Shown here piece by piece: positions 50,345-59,649 of a stretch of DNA of 64,000 nucleotides (position 1 is its first letter; each line of letters begins with the position of its first letter). Position numbers and translations under genes: made by a program. This DNA is from CAIKMD01 sp963740675 (lineage in GTDB: Bacteria > Pseudomonadota > Alphaproteobacteria > ATCC43930 > CGMCC-115725), in contig CAVUFS010000007.1 of NCBI GenBank assembly GCA_963740675.1, positions 529,785 to 593,784 of the forward strand, in the 5' to 3' direction. A model generated the notes under the pieces. The model was not told the DNA's origin and searched no databases. It saw only the letters and a program-made list of their open reading frames with translations.

Positions 50345-52060
50345 ATGGCTGTCGCAACACAAACCGCGTCGAGCAAGGAAAGCTTTGCCGCGCTTCTCGA
50401 TGAATCGCTCGGCACCGCGAGCGGATTGGAAGGAACTGTCGTCAAAGGCCGGGTGCTGGCCATCGAAAACGACACCGTACTGATCGATGTCGGACTGAAA
50501 TCAGAAGGCCGCGTCGCGCTGCGCGAATTTTCCGCGCCGGGCCGGCCAGCAGACATCAAGCCGGGCGATACCGTCGAGGTCTACCTCGAGCGGATGGAAG
50601 ACAAGAATGGCGAAGCACAGCTCTCGCGCGAGAAGGCTCGCCGCGAAGAAGCGTGGACGCTTCTGGAGAAGAGCTTCCAGGCGAATGAGCGCGTCAATGG
50701 CGTGATCTTCGGCCGTGTCAAAGGCGGCTTCACCGTCGATCTTTCCGGCGCCGTCGCGTTCCTTCCGGGCAGTCAGGTCGATATCCGCCCCGTGCGCGAT
50801 ATCACGCCGCTTCTCGGCACGCCGCAGCCGTTCCAGATCCTCAAGATGGATCGCTCGCGCGGCAACATCGTCGTGTCGCGTCGCGCCGTGCTCGAAGAGA
50901 GCCGCGCCGAAGCGCGTTCGGAGCTGGTTGCCTCGCTGAAGGAAGGCCAGGTCCTCAACGGTGTCGTGAAGAACATCACCGATTACGGCGCGTTCGTCGA
51001 TCTCGGCGGCGTCGACGGTCTGCTGCACGTCACCGACATCGCGTGGCGCCGCATCAATCACCCGTCCGAGGCGCTGCATATCGGCCAGAGCGTGAAGGTG
51101 CAGGTCATCCGCTTCAATGCGGAAACCCAGCGTATCTCGCTCGGCATGAAGCAGCTCGAAGCCGATCCGTGGGAAGGCGTTGAGCTCAAATACCCGGCCA
51201 ATGCGCGCTTCAAGGGCCGCGTGACCAACATCACCGATTACGGCGCATTCGTTGAGCTGGAGCCGGGCGTCGAAGGCCTGGTCCACGTCTCCGAAATGAG
51301 CTGGACCAAGAAGAACGTCCATCCCGGCAAGATCGTCTCGACCAGCCAGGAAGTCGAAGTCCAGGTGCTGGACGTCGATCCGCAGAAGCGCCGCATCAGC
51401 CTTGGCCTCAAGCAATGCATGGCCAATCCGTGGGAGGCGTTCCTCGATGCCCATCCCGCGGGGACCGAGCTCGAAGGCGAGATCAAGAACATCACCGAAT
51501 TCGGTCTGTTCGTCGGCCTGCCGGGCGAAATCGACGGCATGGTCCATCTCTCCGACCTCGACTGGAAGAAACCGGGTGAGCAGGCGATCGCCGATTATCA
51601 CAAGGGCGATATGGTCAAGGTGCGCGTCCTCGACGTCGACGCCGAGAAAGAGCGCATCAGCCTCGGCATCAAGCAGCTCCAGGCCGACCCGCTCGAGAGC
51701 GGCGCCGCCCAGATCAAGAAGGGCGATGTCGTGACCTGTACCGTCACCGGCAACAACGATGGCGGCGTCGAGGTCGAGATGGCCGGCGGCTTCCCCGGCT
51801 TCATCCGCAAATCCGAGCTCGCGCGCGACCGCAGCGAGCAGCGGCCCGACCGTTTCGCCGTTGGCGAAAAGGTCGATGCCAAGATCACCGCGTTCGATCG
51901 CGTCACCCGCAAGGCGACGCTGTCGATCAAGGCGAAAGAGCTCGACGAAGAGAAAGAGGCGATGGCCGAATACGGCTCGTCCGATAGCGGCGCCTCGCTC
52001 GGCGACATCCTGGGCGCGGCGCTGCGGGGCCGCGAGCGGGACGAAAAGGCCGATAAGTAA
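50345..52060 (+). CDS. rpsA: 30S ribosomal protein S1
   Basis: 571 residues with six S1 RNA-binding repeats. The linker motif recurs: NITDYGAFVDLGGVDGLLHV, NITDYGAFVELEPGVEGLVH and NITEFGLFVGLPGEIDGMVH. It binds mRNA leaders and recruits them to the 30S subunit. The 156-base leader upstream (50189-50344) has no ORF; S1 often autoregulates there, but I see no diagnostic fold. GGGAACTCTGGAGATCG precedes the ATG. Confidence 0.98.
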   Translation: MAVATQTASSKESFAALLDESLGTASGLEGTVVKGRVLAIENDTVLIDVGLKSEGRVALREFSAPGRPADIKPGDTVEVYLERMEDKNGEAQLSREKARREEAWTLLEKSFQANERVNGVIFGRVKGGFTVDLSGAVAFLPGSQVDIRPVRDITPLLGTPQPFQILKMDRSRGNIVVSRRAVLEESRAEARSELVASLKEGQVLNGVVKNITDYGAFVDLGGVDGLLHVTDIAWRRINHPSEALHIGQSVKVQVIRFNAETQRISLGMKQLEADPWEGVELKYPANARFKGRVTNITDYGAFVELEPGVEGLVHVSEMSWTKKNVHPGKIVSTSQEVEVQVLDVDPQKRRISLGLKQCMANPWEAFLDAHPAGTELEGEIKNITEFGLFVGLPGEIDGMVHLSDLDWKKPGEQAIADYHKGDMVKVRVLDVDAEKERISLGIKQLQADPLESGAAQIKKGDVVTCTVTGNNDGGVEVEMAGGFPGFIRKSELARDRSEQRPDRFAVGEKVDAKITAFDRVTRKATLSIKAKELDEEKEAMAEYGSSDSGASLGDILGAALRGRERDEKADK

Positions 52061-52233
52061 GACCCAAGAAAGCAACCAGGCGATCACGCTTGCCGTCGCG
52101 GCCATGGCCGAAAGGCCACACCGCGGCGGCGAGCGTGACACCGGGTTCGACGCCAACCTTGACGCCAAGTCATTGGTTTGGCAGGCTTCCTCCCCACCAA
52201 GGCGGGCCAATCATGGCAAGAACGGGCGGGGCG

Positions 52234-52521
52234 ATGACGAAATCCGAGCTGATACAACATTTGGCCGAGCGCAACCCGCACCTCTATCAGCGCGACGTCG
52301 AGCGTATCGTCACCACGATTTTCGATGAAATCTCCAACGCCCTGTCGCGTGGCGATCGCGTCGAGTTGCGCGGCTTCGGCGCGTTCTCGGTAAAGCGCCG
52401 CGAGGCGCGCCAAGGCCGCAATCCGCGCACCGGCGAGAGCGTGAAGGTCGCCGAGAAACACATCCCTTTCTTCAAGACCGGCAAGGAAATGCGCGCCCGC
52501 CTCAATAACGGCGCTGGGTGA
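52234..52521 (+). CDS. ihfB: integration host factor beta subunit
   Basis: 95 residues from the ATG at 52234 (MTKSELIQHLAERNPHLYQR); an in-frame ATG at 52213 would add seven residues. DNABII fold with the DNA-intercalating arm RREARQGRNPRTGESVKV and FFKTGKEMRARLN. It heterodimerises with IhfA to bend DNA at promoters, including sigma-54 promoters, and at recombination sites. Standard rpsA-ihfB order. Confidence 0.96.
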   Translation: MTKSELIQHLAERNPHLYQRDVERIVTTIFDEISNALSRGDRVELRGFGAFSVKRREARQGRNPRTGESVKVAEKHIPFFKTGKEMRARLNNGAG

Positions 52522-52543
52522 TCTCGATCGAAAGGTCAGCGAA

Positions 52544-52849
52544 ATGCGCACATTCCGCTGGATTCTGATTGGGCTGGTCGCGCTGGCCCTGGTTATTTTC
52601 GCCGTCGCCAATCGCCAGGTCGTCACCATCAGCCTGTGGCCGCTGCCGATCGAGGCCAGCATGGGCCTCTATCTCATCGTGCTGCTGACGCTGCTGGTCG
52701 GATTCCTCTTGGGCGAGCTGATCGCCTGGATGAACGGTCATCGCTGGCGGCGCGAGGCGCGGCTCAAAACCAAGCGCATCGAAGAACTGGAGCGCGAGCT
52801 CGCCGCGCAATCGCCGCCCAAGGAAGCCGCACGCGAATTGCGCCCCTGA
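52544..52849 (+). CDS. lapA: LapA-family (DUF1049) inner-membrane protein
   Basis: 101 residues with two membrane helices (FRWILIGLVALALVIFAVAN and MGLYLIVLLTLLVGFLLGEL), then a basic, helical cytoplasmic tail (RRWREARLKTKRIEELEREL-type). The family controls LPS synthesis through LpxC stability in enterobacteria. It follows ihfB, the common order. Assignment to LapA itself is by family only. Confidence 0.9.
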   Translation: MRTFRWILIGLVALALVIFAVANRQVVTISLWPLPIEASMGLYLIVLLTLLVGFLLGELIAWMNGHRWRREARLKTKRIEELERELAAQSPPKEAARELRP

Positions 52850-52916
52850 GCGGTTTCCTTGACCCCCGTCCCTTGCGTCCCTTGACCCGGTGGCCTTAGG
52901 CGCGGTACGCCGCCTC

Positions 52917-53864
52917 ATGCGCGTTCTCGGCTATGACGAAACGGTGGCGGCGCTCGAATTTCCGCCGCTGGTCGAAGCTTTGCGGCAAGCCTTCCGCAAA
53001 ACCGATTTCGAGACGCCGTCGGCCGACCTCCACGCTCTCGCCGTGCCGGGCGAGCCCACGGGCTCGCTGATCGTCTTGCCGGCCTGGCTGCCGGGCAAGA
53101 ATTTCGGCGTGCGCCTCACCACCAACTTCCCGGGCAACGCCGCGCGCAACAAGCCAGTGCGCGGCGGCGGCTATATCCTCGGCGATGGCCGCACCGGCGA
53201 AATCCTCGCGATGTTCGATGGGCCGGCGCTGACCCTTCGCCGCACCGCCGCCGCCTCGGCCCTCGCCGCGACCTATCTCGCCCGCGCCGAGAGCGAGCGC
53301 ATGCTGATGATCGGCACCGGCGCCCTCGCCGCGCATCTCATCGCCGCGCATGCCAGTGTGCGGCCGATCCACAACGTGCTGGTCTGGGGCCGCGATCCGG
53401 GCAAGGCGGCGCGCCTCGCACAGCGCATGACGCGCCGCAATCTCAAGGTCGAGGCCGCCGCGGATCTCGAGAAAGCCGTGCGGGGCGCGGATATCGTTTG
53501 CTGCGCCACCTCGGCACGCGAGCCGATCCTCAAAGGCGCGTGGCTGCCCGAAGGCGTGCATGTCGACCTCGTCGGCGGGCGCACGCCGCAAATGCGCGAG
53601 GCCGATGATGATGTGATGATGCGCGCACGCATTTTCGTCGATGTGCGCGAGGCCGCCGAGCAGCAGGCGGGCGATATCGTTCAGCCGCTCGCCAGCGGCG
53701 TCATCACATCTTTTGATATTACGGGTGACCTTTTCGAGCTGACGCGCGGCGACCGCGGCGGCCGCCGCTTCCACAATCAGATCACGCTGTTCAAATCGGT
53801 GGGCCATGCGCTCGAGGATTTGACCGCGGCACAGGTCGCGCTCGACAATAGCATCAACGGCTGA
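52917..53864 (+). CDS. ornithine cyclodeaminase/mu-crystallin family protein
   Basis: 315 residues from the ATG at 52917 (MRVLGYDETVAALEFPPLVE); a GTG at 52890 is the alternative. NAD-binding Rossmann motif MLMIGTGALAAHLIAAHASV, and the substrate-side signature RRTAAASALAATYLARAES. Members include ornithine cyclodeaminase, alanine dehydrogenase and ketimine reductase; the substrate cannot be read from the sequence. It lies 6 bases upstream of pyrF on the same strand. Confidence 0.92.
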   Translation: MRVLGYDETVAALEFPPLVEALRQAFRKTDFETPSADLHALAVPGEPTGSLIVLPAWLPGKNFGVRLTTNFPGNAARNKPVRGGGYILGDGRTGEILAMFDGPALTLRRTAAASALAATYLARAESERMLMIGTGALAAHLIAAHASVRPIHNVLVWGRDPGKAARLAQRMTRRNLKVEAAADLEKAVRGADIVCCATSAREPILKGAWLPEGVHVDLVGGRTPQMREADDDVMMRARIFVDVREAAEQQAGDIVQPLASGVITSFDITGDLFELTRGDRGGRRFHNQITLFKSVGHALEDLTAAQVALDNSING

Positions 53865-53870
53865 GACATC

Positions 53871-54572
53871 ATGGATCGCAACCCCATCCTCTGCGCCATC
53901 GACACCAACGAGCTGGCGCGCGCGCAATCGCTCATCGCGGCGACGGCCGGCGCCGTCGGGGGCGTGAAGCTCGGCCTCGAATTCTTCGCGGCGCACGGGC
54001 CCGACGGCATTCGCAAGGCAGCCGCCGGCCAGAAGAACGTGTTCCTCGACCTGAAGCTGCACGACATCCCGAACACCGTGGCAGGTGCGGTCAAAAGCAG
54101 CCTCGCGCTCGATCCGCTGCTGCTGACCATTCATTGCAGCGGCGGCCCGGCGATGATGCGCGCCGCGATCGAAGCGCGTGGCGCGGCGCGCACCAAGATC
54201 GTCGGCGTCACCGTGTTGACGAGCCTTGATGACAACGACCTGACCGCCGTCGGCCAAAGCGCCCCGGCAGCGGCGCAAGTGGAGCGCCTGGCGCTGTTGG
54301 CGCAAGAAAGCGGCCTCGACGGCGTCGTGTGCTCGCCGCAGGAGGTCGCGATGCTGCGTCAGGCCTGCCGCAAGGATTTCCTGCTCATCGTGCCGGGCAT
54401 TCGTCCCGCGGGCGCGGCGGTCGGCGATCAGAAACGCGTGCAGACGCCGCGCGATGCGATCGCCGCCGGCGCCGATTACCTGGTCATCGGCCGGCCGATC
54501 ACCGAAGCACCCGATCCGGGCGCGGCGGCAAAAGCGATCCTCGCCGAGATGCCCCCCGCAAAATTGTCATGA
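53871..54572 (+). CDS. pyrF: orotidine 5'-phosphate decarboxylase
   Basis: 233 residues. TIM barrel with the catalytic Lys/Asp tetrad motif FLDLKLHDIPNTV, ICAIDTNELARAQSLIA at the start, and the phosphate-binding IVPGIRPAGAAVGDQKRVQT and DYLVIGRPITEAPDP near the end. It makes UMP. It overlaps trpF by 4 bases (ATGA at 54569-54572), the alphaproteobacterial pyrF-trpF pairing. Confidence 0.97.
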   Translation: MDRNPILCAIDTNELARAQSLIAATAGAVGGVKLGLEFFAAHGPDGIRKAAAGQKNVFLDLKLHDIPNTVAGAVKSSLALDPLLLTIHCSGGPAMMRAAIEARGAARTKIVGVTVLTSLDDNDLTAVGQSAPAAAQVERLALLAQESGLDGVVCSPQEVAMLRQACRKDFLLIVPGIRPAGAAVGDQKRVQTPRDAIAAGADYLVIGRPITEAPDPGAAAKAILAEMPPAKLS

Positions 54573-55216
54573 GCGTCGCGGCGAAGATTTGCGGCCTGAC
54601 AACGGAGGAAGCGGTCCAGGCGGCGGTCGCCGGCGGCGCGCGCTTCACCGGCTTCGTCTTTTATCCGCCGAGCCCGCGCAGCCTCGGCATCACGCAAGCG
54701 GCAGCGCTGGTCGCCGGCGTCGCCCCCGGCATCACCCGCGTCGGCGTCTTCGTCGATCCCGACGACGCACTGCTCGAAAATGTGCTGGCGAAGATGCCGC
54801 TCGATATGGCCCAACTGCACGGCAGCGAGACGCCCGACCGCGCCGCGGCGATCAAGCGCCGTTTCGGCATCAAGGTGATGAAAGCGATCAAGGTCGCGAG
54901 CGAGCTCGATCTGCAGGGCGCTAAAGATTTCCTGGGCAGCGTCGATTGGCTGATGTTCGACGCCAAGCCGCCCAAGGAGATGACCAACGCCCTCCCCGGC
55001 GGCAACGCTCTCGCCTTCGATTGGGAACTGTTGCGCCAAAAGAACTGGCCGCTCCCTTGGATGCTCTCCGGCGGCCTCACCCCCGACAACCTCGCCGAAG
55101 CGGTGAAGATTTCGCGCGCCCAGGCGGTCGACGTCTCCTCCGGGGTCGAGCGCCGGCCGGGCGAGAAGGACCCGGCCAAGATCCGCGCTTTCCTGGCGCG
55201 GGCGCAGGCGGTGTGA
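54569..55216 (+). CDS. trpF: phosphoribosylanthranilate isomerase
   Basis: 215 residues. KICGLTTEEAVQAAVAGGAR with the catalytic Cys at the start, FYPPSPRSL, GVFVDPDDALLENVL, QLHGSETPDRAA, WLMFDAKPP (catalytic Asp) and LSGGLTPDNLAEA are all in place. It isomerises PRA to CdRP in Trp synthesis. In this lineage trpB normally follows at once; here it is 5.5 kb away behind an accessory island. Confidence 0.97.
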   Translation: MSVAAKICGLTTEEAVQAAVAGGARFTGFVFYPPSPRSLGITQAAALVAGVAPGITRVGVFVDPDDALLENVLAKMPLDMAQLHGSETPDRAAAIKRRFGIKVMKAIKVASELDLQGAKDFLGSVDWLMFDAKPPKEMTNALPGGNALAFDWELLRQKNWPLPWMLSGGLTPDNLAEAVKISRAQAVDVSSGVERRPGEKDPAKIRAFLARAQAV

Positions 55217-55334
55217 GGCGTTTCGATGCTGGAGGAAATTCGTCGAAGCCAGCTCCGGCCGATCAGCACGAACAGAGCACGCTGAACGCGGGAATGACCT
55301 TAATGTTGCCGAGGCACTCGCTCGTTTCGCGCGG

Positions 55335-56183
55335 CTATTGCGGAATGCAGTAAGTCTCGACGATGCGTGCGCTTTTACTCATCGCATCGGCCGACGCCGA
55401 TAACGTAACCGGCGAGGTTACGAGGCTGCGAACCGGAGTCGGATTGGTGTCTGGTGTGCCGATGAGCCGTTGCGCGGCGTTGCGCAAAATCTCCGGCGCC
55501 ACGCTGTAGTCTCTGCCGCGCCGCACGGAGGCGGCGACGATGATTCCGACGACGTAGCCGCGCTCGTCGATGACGGGGCCGCCGCTGATGCCGGCGATCG
55601 AGTCCAAATCATCGGGATAGCGGCTGGTCTCGCTCCAAGCGAGAACGGGCGCGGAGCCGCTCAGGAAGCCGCCGAGCTTCAGTTTTGTGCGGCCAAGATA
55701 CTGACCCGCCGTCCCGCCCAGTATCCCCTGGGGAAAGCCGAATGTATAAGCCGCCTCGTCCGCAGCCATCTCTTGGGTCCCCAGCGGCAGTGCCGGAACG
55801 GCTTTAGGGACTTGCGCACGCATGACGGCAAAATCCGCGCCGTCGTCGAGATATTTGATCTGTGCGTCGACGTTCTTTCCGTCGACAATCATGATGATCC
55901 GATCGCACTCATCGTTGATGACATGCCTTGCCGACATCCACAGGTCGTTACCGACATAGAAAGACGTCCCGCGCTCGGTCAGACCTTGAGGTATCTTTTC
56001 GGTGGTGATGTCGACGAGCGGCAGATCGGCCGTCGGAACCATCGATGGCTGGATACGGTCCGCCAGGAGCCTACCGTCCCGGTGTCTCATCAGCTCCTCG
56101 TGAGGTGCTTCAAGGGCGGACGCGCCAAGGGCGATCGACAGCACCACACAGGCAAGGGTGAGCAGGCGATCACAATCCCGCAT
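55335..56183 (-). CDS. secreted trypsin-like serine protease
   Basis: 282 residues. Signal peptide (LLTLACVVLSIALGASALEA). The chymotrypsin-fold triad is visible: His in WMSARHVIND, Asp in DDGADFAVMRAQV, Ser in IAGISGGPVIDERG. No PDZ domain follows, so it is not a full HtrA/DegP; a ~45-residue tail ending ETYCIPQ replaces it. It acts in the periplasm or outside. It is 9 bases downstream of the DUF350 gene, and the same-strand Cys-repeat peptide gene is a candidate partner. Part of the island between trpF and trpB. Confidence 0.88.
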   Translation of the reverse strand: MRDCDRLLTLACVVLSIALGASALEAPHEELMRHRDGRLLADRIQPSMVPTADLPLVDITTEKIPQGLTERGTSFYVGNDLWMSARHVINDECDRIIMIVDGKNVDAQIKYLDDGADFAVMRAQVPKAVPALPLGTQEMAADEAAYTFGFPQGILGGTAGQYLGRTKLKLGGFLSGSAPVLAWSETSRYPDDLDSIAGISGGPVIDERGYVVGIIVAASVRRGRDYSVAPEILRNAAQRLIGTPDTNPTPVRSLVTSPVTLSASADAMSKSARIVETYCIPQ

Positions 56184-56192
56184 GAGAAGCCC

Positions 56193-56606
56193 TCAGCCTG
56201 TCAGAGCGGCTGCCGTGATTAATCCGGTGACGAGTAATCCGCACGCATAGACGAAGGCAGGAGCCACCTTGCCTTGCAAGACGCTATCCGGCAACCCCGG
56301 CAGCAAGCGGCGCAGGCAGAATATCGCGATGAACTGCAGGATAACTGTTATCACGCCCCAGAGGACGATATCGGGGACACTGACGCTGTTCGCGAGCATT
56401 GCCGAGAGCGGGATGGCGAGCGAGAGCATCTGGCCGCCGAAAACGACGGCCGCCGCCATGTTCCCTTCACGCAACAGCTCAAGCTCCCGGCAATGCGCGA
56501 AGCGGAGATAGAACGCGAGCCCCACAAGGAGAAGGCCAATTGTCAACGCGAGGTGAACAAGCAGCACAGGAAAGCCGATGAGGACACTGTTCCATGCCGC
56601 GGACAC
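56193..56606 (-). CDS. DUF350-family membrane protein
   Basis: 137 residues from a GTG at 56606 with GGGGG five bases upstream (a TTG at 56624 is also in frame). Four hydrophobic helices, with the family-like stretches FGGQMLSLAIPLSAMLANSV and IVLWGVITVILQFIAIFCLR. DUF350 proteins (YjfL) form a small-protein repeat fold of unknown role, often next to membrane-stress or proteolysis genes. It is immediately upstream of the protease gene, so the two are co-transcribed. Confidence 0.85.
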   Translation of the reverse strand: MSAAWNSVLIGFPVLLVHLALTIGLLLVGLAFYLRFAHCRELELLREGNMAAAVVFGGQMLSLAIPLSAMLANSVSVPDIVLWGVITVILQFIAIFCLRRLLPGLPDSVLQGKVAPAFVYACGLLVTGLITAAALTG

Positions 56607-56657
56607 GTTTACCCCCGATGACAACTGGCCTGGATGCGTCGAGCCTCTAACCGACCG

Positions 56658-56984
56658 TTACTTTTGTGGCTGCGGTTGTTTTGCCGGATTGTTGGGCGTG
56701 GTACCCCCGGTTGCGTAATTCGCGCAGCCTGTCTGAGTGTTGTCGCAATTCGACTTGGCCGGGCTTGGGCCGCTATCGTATGGGCCGCCGGCCGCATTGC
56801 TCGGCCCCGCCGCCGGATTTTGCTTTGTGACGTCGCCAGTCGCGTAATTCGCACAACCGGTCTTGCTGTCGCAATTCGACTTAGCCGGGCTGAGATCGCT
56901 CTGCGCCTGTGCCGTCGTAGCCGACAGCAATCCGGCGAGGATGACCAAGCACGACCCCGTATATGCCAACGCGTGTCGTCCCAT
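56658..56984 (-). CDS. secreted Cys-repeat peptide, unknown family
   Basis: 108 residues from the ATG at 56984, preceded by GGGAGA. A signal peptide (ALAYTGSCLVILAGLLSATT then AQAQ) precedes two imperfect repeats: SNCDSKTGCANYATGDVTKQ and SNCDNTQTGCANYATGGTT. Each has a Cys pair separated by five or six residues that could form a small disulfide loop, followed by Asn/Pro-rich linkers. Longer ORFs on this stretch are rejected. 51 bases upstream of the DUF350-protease pair. No homologue is known to me. Confidence 0.7.
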   Translation of the reverse strand: MGRHALAYTGSCLVILAGLLSATTAQAQSDLSPAKSNCDSKTGCANYATGDVTKQNPAAGPSNAAGGPYDSGPSPAKSNCDNTQTGCANYATGGTTPNNPAKQPQPQK

Positions 56985-57079
56985 GTTTTGTCTCCCGTTA
57001 ATTTTAAGTCCCGAATTCTCCGCACCTAGCGACGGACGGGGGTAGAGGCTATGCCTATGCGGGTGATCGACATATCCCC

Positions 57080-57250
57080 TCAATGGCGGATGCGATTGAT
57101 CGATGTATCCTCCCAATAGGGGATGTCGCGCGGCGTTATCGGGTTTGTCCCAGTGACATTGCCCACCGAATAGCTCGCGCATCCGGTGCTGCTGCTATCG
57201 CAATTCAACCTGATAGGCTCATCGTTACTCTTTCGAGACCATGAGGGCCC
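57080..57250 (-). pseudogene. start-less fragment of a related Cys-repeat peptide
   Basis: An open frame on the minus strand reads LNCDSSSTGCASYSVGNVTG then TNP, clearly the same repeat as in 56658-56984. It has no ATG or GTG start and no signal peptide; the frame is closed upstream by TAA at 57253-57251 and ends with TGA at 57082-57080. It is a decayed or truncated copy. The 411-base gap 56985-57395 contains only this fragment and the trpB fragment. Confidence 0.6.
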
Positions 57251-57301
57251 TTATGTAGGTGCCTGTTAGCGAGCACCGAGGGTGGCATTCGGCGGGGGCT
57301 G

Positions 57302-57388
57302 CTTTACCTCGCTCAGCGTCTCACTGAGCATTGCGGCGGCGCGAAAATCTATCTGAAGCGCGAGGACCTCAACCACACCGGCCCGCAT
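57302..57388 (+). pseudogene. 87-bp internal fragment of trpB
   Basis: Translates as LYLAQRLTEHCGGAKIYLKR then EDLNHTGPH, the same as trpB residues encoded at 60933-61019. By eye 81 of 87 bases match. Five of the six differences are synonymous and the sixth is near the right-hand junction. No more of trpB can be recognised on either side. It abuts the 3' end of the SOD gene and marks a past recombination event. Confidence 0.85.
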
Positions 57389-57395
57389 CGTCGTC

Positions 57396-58129
57396 TCAGG
57401 CCTCGCGGCTATACCGGTCGTAAAGCTTGGCAGTGTTGTCCCAGTAAATCGCCTCCATATAGGCATCGACATAGGCGGCCGCTTTCGCGCCGTAATCCAT
57501 GTGATAGGCGTGTTCATACATATCGAGCACGAGAACGGGACGGCCGCCGGCAAGCGTCGTGGTGTGATCGGCCGCCCATTGATTGATAAGCCGTTTGTCA
57601 CGTGGCGAATAGGCGAGAATGACCCAGCCAGAGCCGCCGCCTTCCGCCTTGCCGATGGCGGCAAATTCCGTTCGCCAGCGCTCGACGCTGCCAAAGTCGC
57701 GCGCAATCGCGCTGGCGAGCGAACCGGCAGGCGCACCACCGCTGCCAAGCCCGTCGAAATAAATCTCGTGCAGGATCATCGAATTCGCGGCGATGAGTTC
57801 CTCCCGTTTGAGACCGTTGATCATAAAGACCGGGCGCCTGGGCATATTGGAGTTCCGCAAGCTGCGCCGTGATTGCGTTCAGCCGCTTGACCGCCCCGCT
57901 GTAATTATTCTCGTAATGGCTGACGAGAACTTTCTCCGAAATGCCTTTAATGGCCTTGGGATCAAAGGACATCGGCTTGATGTCATACGTCATCGGTTTG
58001 GCTCGCTGAACTTGGCGAAGTTGCGTTTTGTGCGTTCGCGGATGACGCGCCAAGCGCTGTGATTGCGGCGGCGCCGGCAAGCAAGCCCGCGCCTTGCACG
58101 AAATTGCGGCGTTCGATATCGATGGTCAT
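57396..58129 (-). CDS. Tat-exported Fe/Mn superoxide dismutase (ChrC-like), two frameshifts
   Basis: From the ATG at 58129, MTIDIERRNFVQGAGLLAG is a Tat signal (RR-x-F), followed by AAITALGASSANAQ. A frame change near 57990-58000 leads to KPMTYDIKPMSFDPKAIKGI, with SHYENNYSGAV (metal-ligand His). Another near 57840-57848 (one extra C in GCGCCCGG) leads to VFMINGLKREELIAANSMIL, then the ligand motif VLDMYEHAYHMDYG. Corrected length ~243. It removes superoxide in the periplasm. In chr operons an SOD gene (chrC) accompanies chrB and chrA, as here. Confidence 0.8.
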
Positions 58130-58214
58130 CAGTGTTCTCCTTTGTAGGTGAATGGCGTGGCCCGACGGCCAACGCCGTATGCCAATTTTCTTGCGCGGCA
58201 AGGGTGGAGCGCGG

Positions 58215-59649
58215 TCATGTGGTCGCGCCGATGAGGTAAAGGACAACACCGGCCGCCGAACAGGCGAGCAGCGTTGCGATGGCGCCGGCCCTGAAGCGGA
58301 ACATGGCGATGATCGCGGCCAGTGAGAGGGCCACGGCCCAAAGATCGATGCTGCCAGGAACCGGCGCATCGAAGGAGAGGCCGTCAGCATGTACCGGAAA
58401 GGTCTGGCGGAAGATGGCGTGCAATGCGAACCAGATCGCGAGGTTGAGAATTACGCCGACAACCGCGGCGGTGATAGCGCCGAGCGCACCATTGACGAGT
58501 TTGTTATCGCGCAGCTTTTCGATGAAGGGCGCGCCAACCCCGATCCACAGAAAACAGGGCACGAACGTGCACCAGGTCGCGAGCAAGCCACCGAGCGTCG
58601 CGGCCATGAGCGGCGATAGCGTTCCGGGGTGACGAAACGCAGCCATGAAGCCGACGAACTGCACCACCATGATCAATGGGCCTGGGGTGGTTTCGGCCAT
58701 GCCGAGGCCGTCGAGCATTTCTCCGGGCCGCAGCCAGCCATAATGTCTCGACCGCCTGTTGCGCCATATAGGCCAAGACGGCATAGGCCCCACCAAAGGT
58801 GACGACCGCCATTTTCGAGAAGAAGACACTGATATCGCTATAGACGTTGCCGACTCCGAAAAAGGCGACGATCGCTGCGACCGGCACGAGCCACAGTGCC
58901 AACCAGATGGCCGCGACGCGCAGCGCGCGCGCAATGGTCGGATGCGCATGATCGGGCAAGTTGATCGCCGAGCAGGCTGTCGGCATCGGAAAGAACTTGC
59001 TTGCCGCCGCCGCCGTGGCCGCCACCGATCTTGAAGGCCGACGAGCCGGCACGGGCGCCGACAAAACCGATCAGCGCGGCAGCGAGGATGATGAGCGGAA
59101 AAGGAATGGCGAAGAAAAAGATGCCGACGAAGGCGGCGCCGGCGATTGCCCGCATGGCGCTGCTTTTGAGCGCCCGCGCACCGACGCGCTGGACCGCTTG
59201 CAAGACGATGGCGAGGACAGCGGCTTTCAATCCGAAGAACAGCGCCGCGATCGCCGGTAGGTGACCGAAGCGCGGCATAGACATAGCTCAAGGCCATGAT
59301 GGCGATGATGCCGGGCAAAACGAACAGCCCACCGGCAAGGATGCCGCCACGGCCAGCGATGCATCAGCCAGCCGATATAGATGGCGAGCTGGTGGGCCTC
59401 GGGGCCGGGCAGCAGCATGCAATAGCTCAAGGCATGGAGAAAACGCGATTCGCCGATCCATTTCTTCTCGTCGACGAGGATGCGGTGCATGACGGCGATC
59501 TGGCCGGCCGGACCGCCGAAGCTGAGCGCTGCGACCCGCGCCCAGGTGGCGACGGCCTCGCCGAACGGAACGCCGTGGTGTCGAACGGAAGGCGTTTCGG
59601 CGTCGGATGTAAGCGCGACGGTATCGGCCAAGCTCAACTCCGTATTCAT
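58215..59649 (-). pseudogene. chrA: chromate transporter ChrA, multiple frameshifts
   Basis: The N-terminal half starts at an internal ATG at 59649 (MNTELSLADTVAL) and contains the ChrA signature VAALSFGGPAGQIAVMHR and CMLLPGPEAHQLAIYIGW. The frame then changes near 59300, 59265, 58960 and 58735. Downstream pieces give ALFFGLKAAVLAIVLQAVQR, VYSDISVFFSKMAVVTFGGA and GMAETTPGPLIMVVQFVGF. Restored, it is a two-domain CHR-family antiporter of ~450 residues exporting chromate. Four breaks in one gene means real decay or a badly resolved stretch. Confidence 0.8.
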
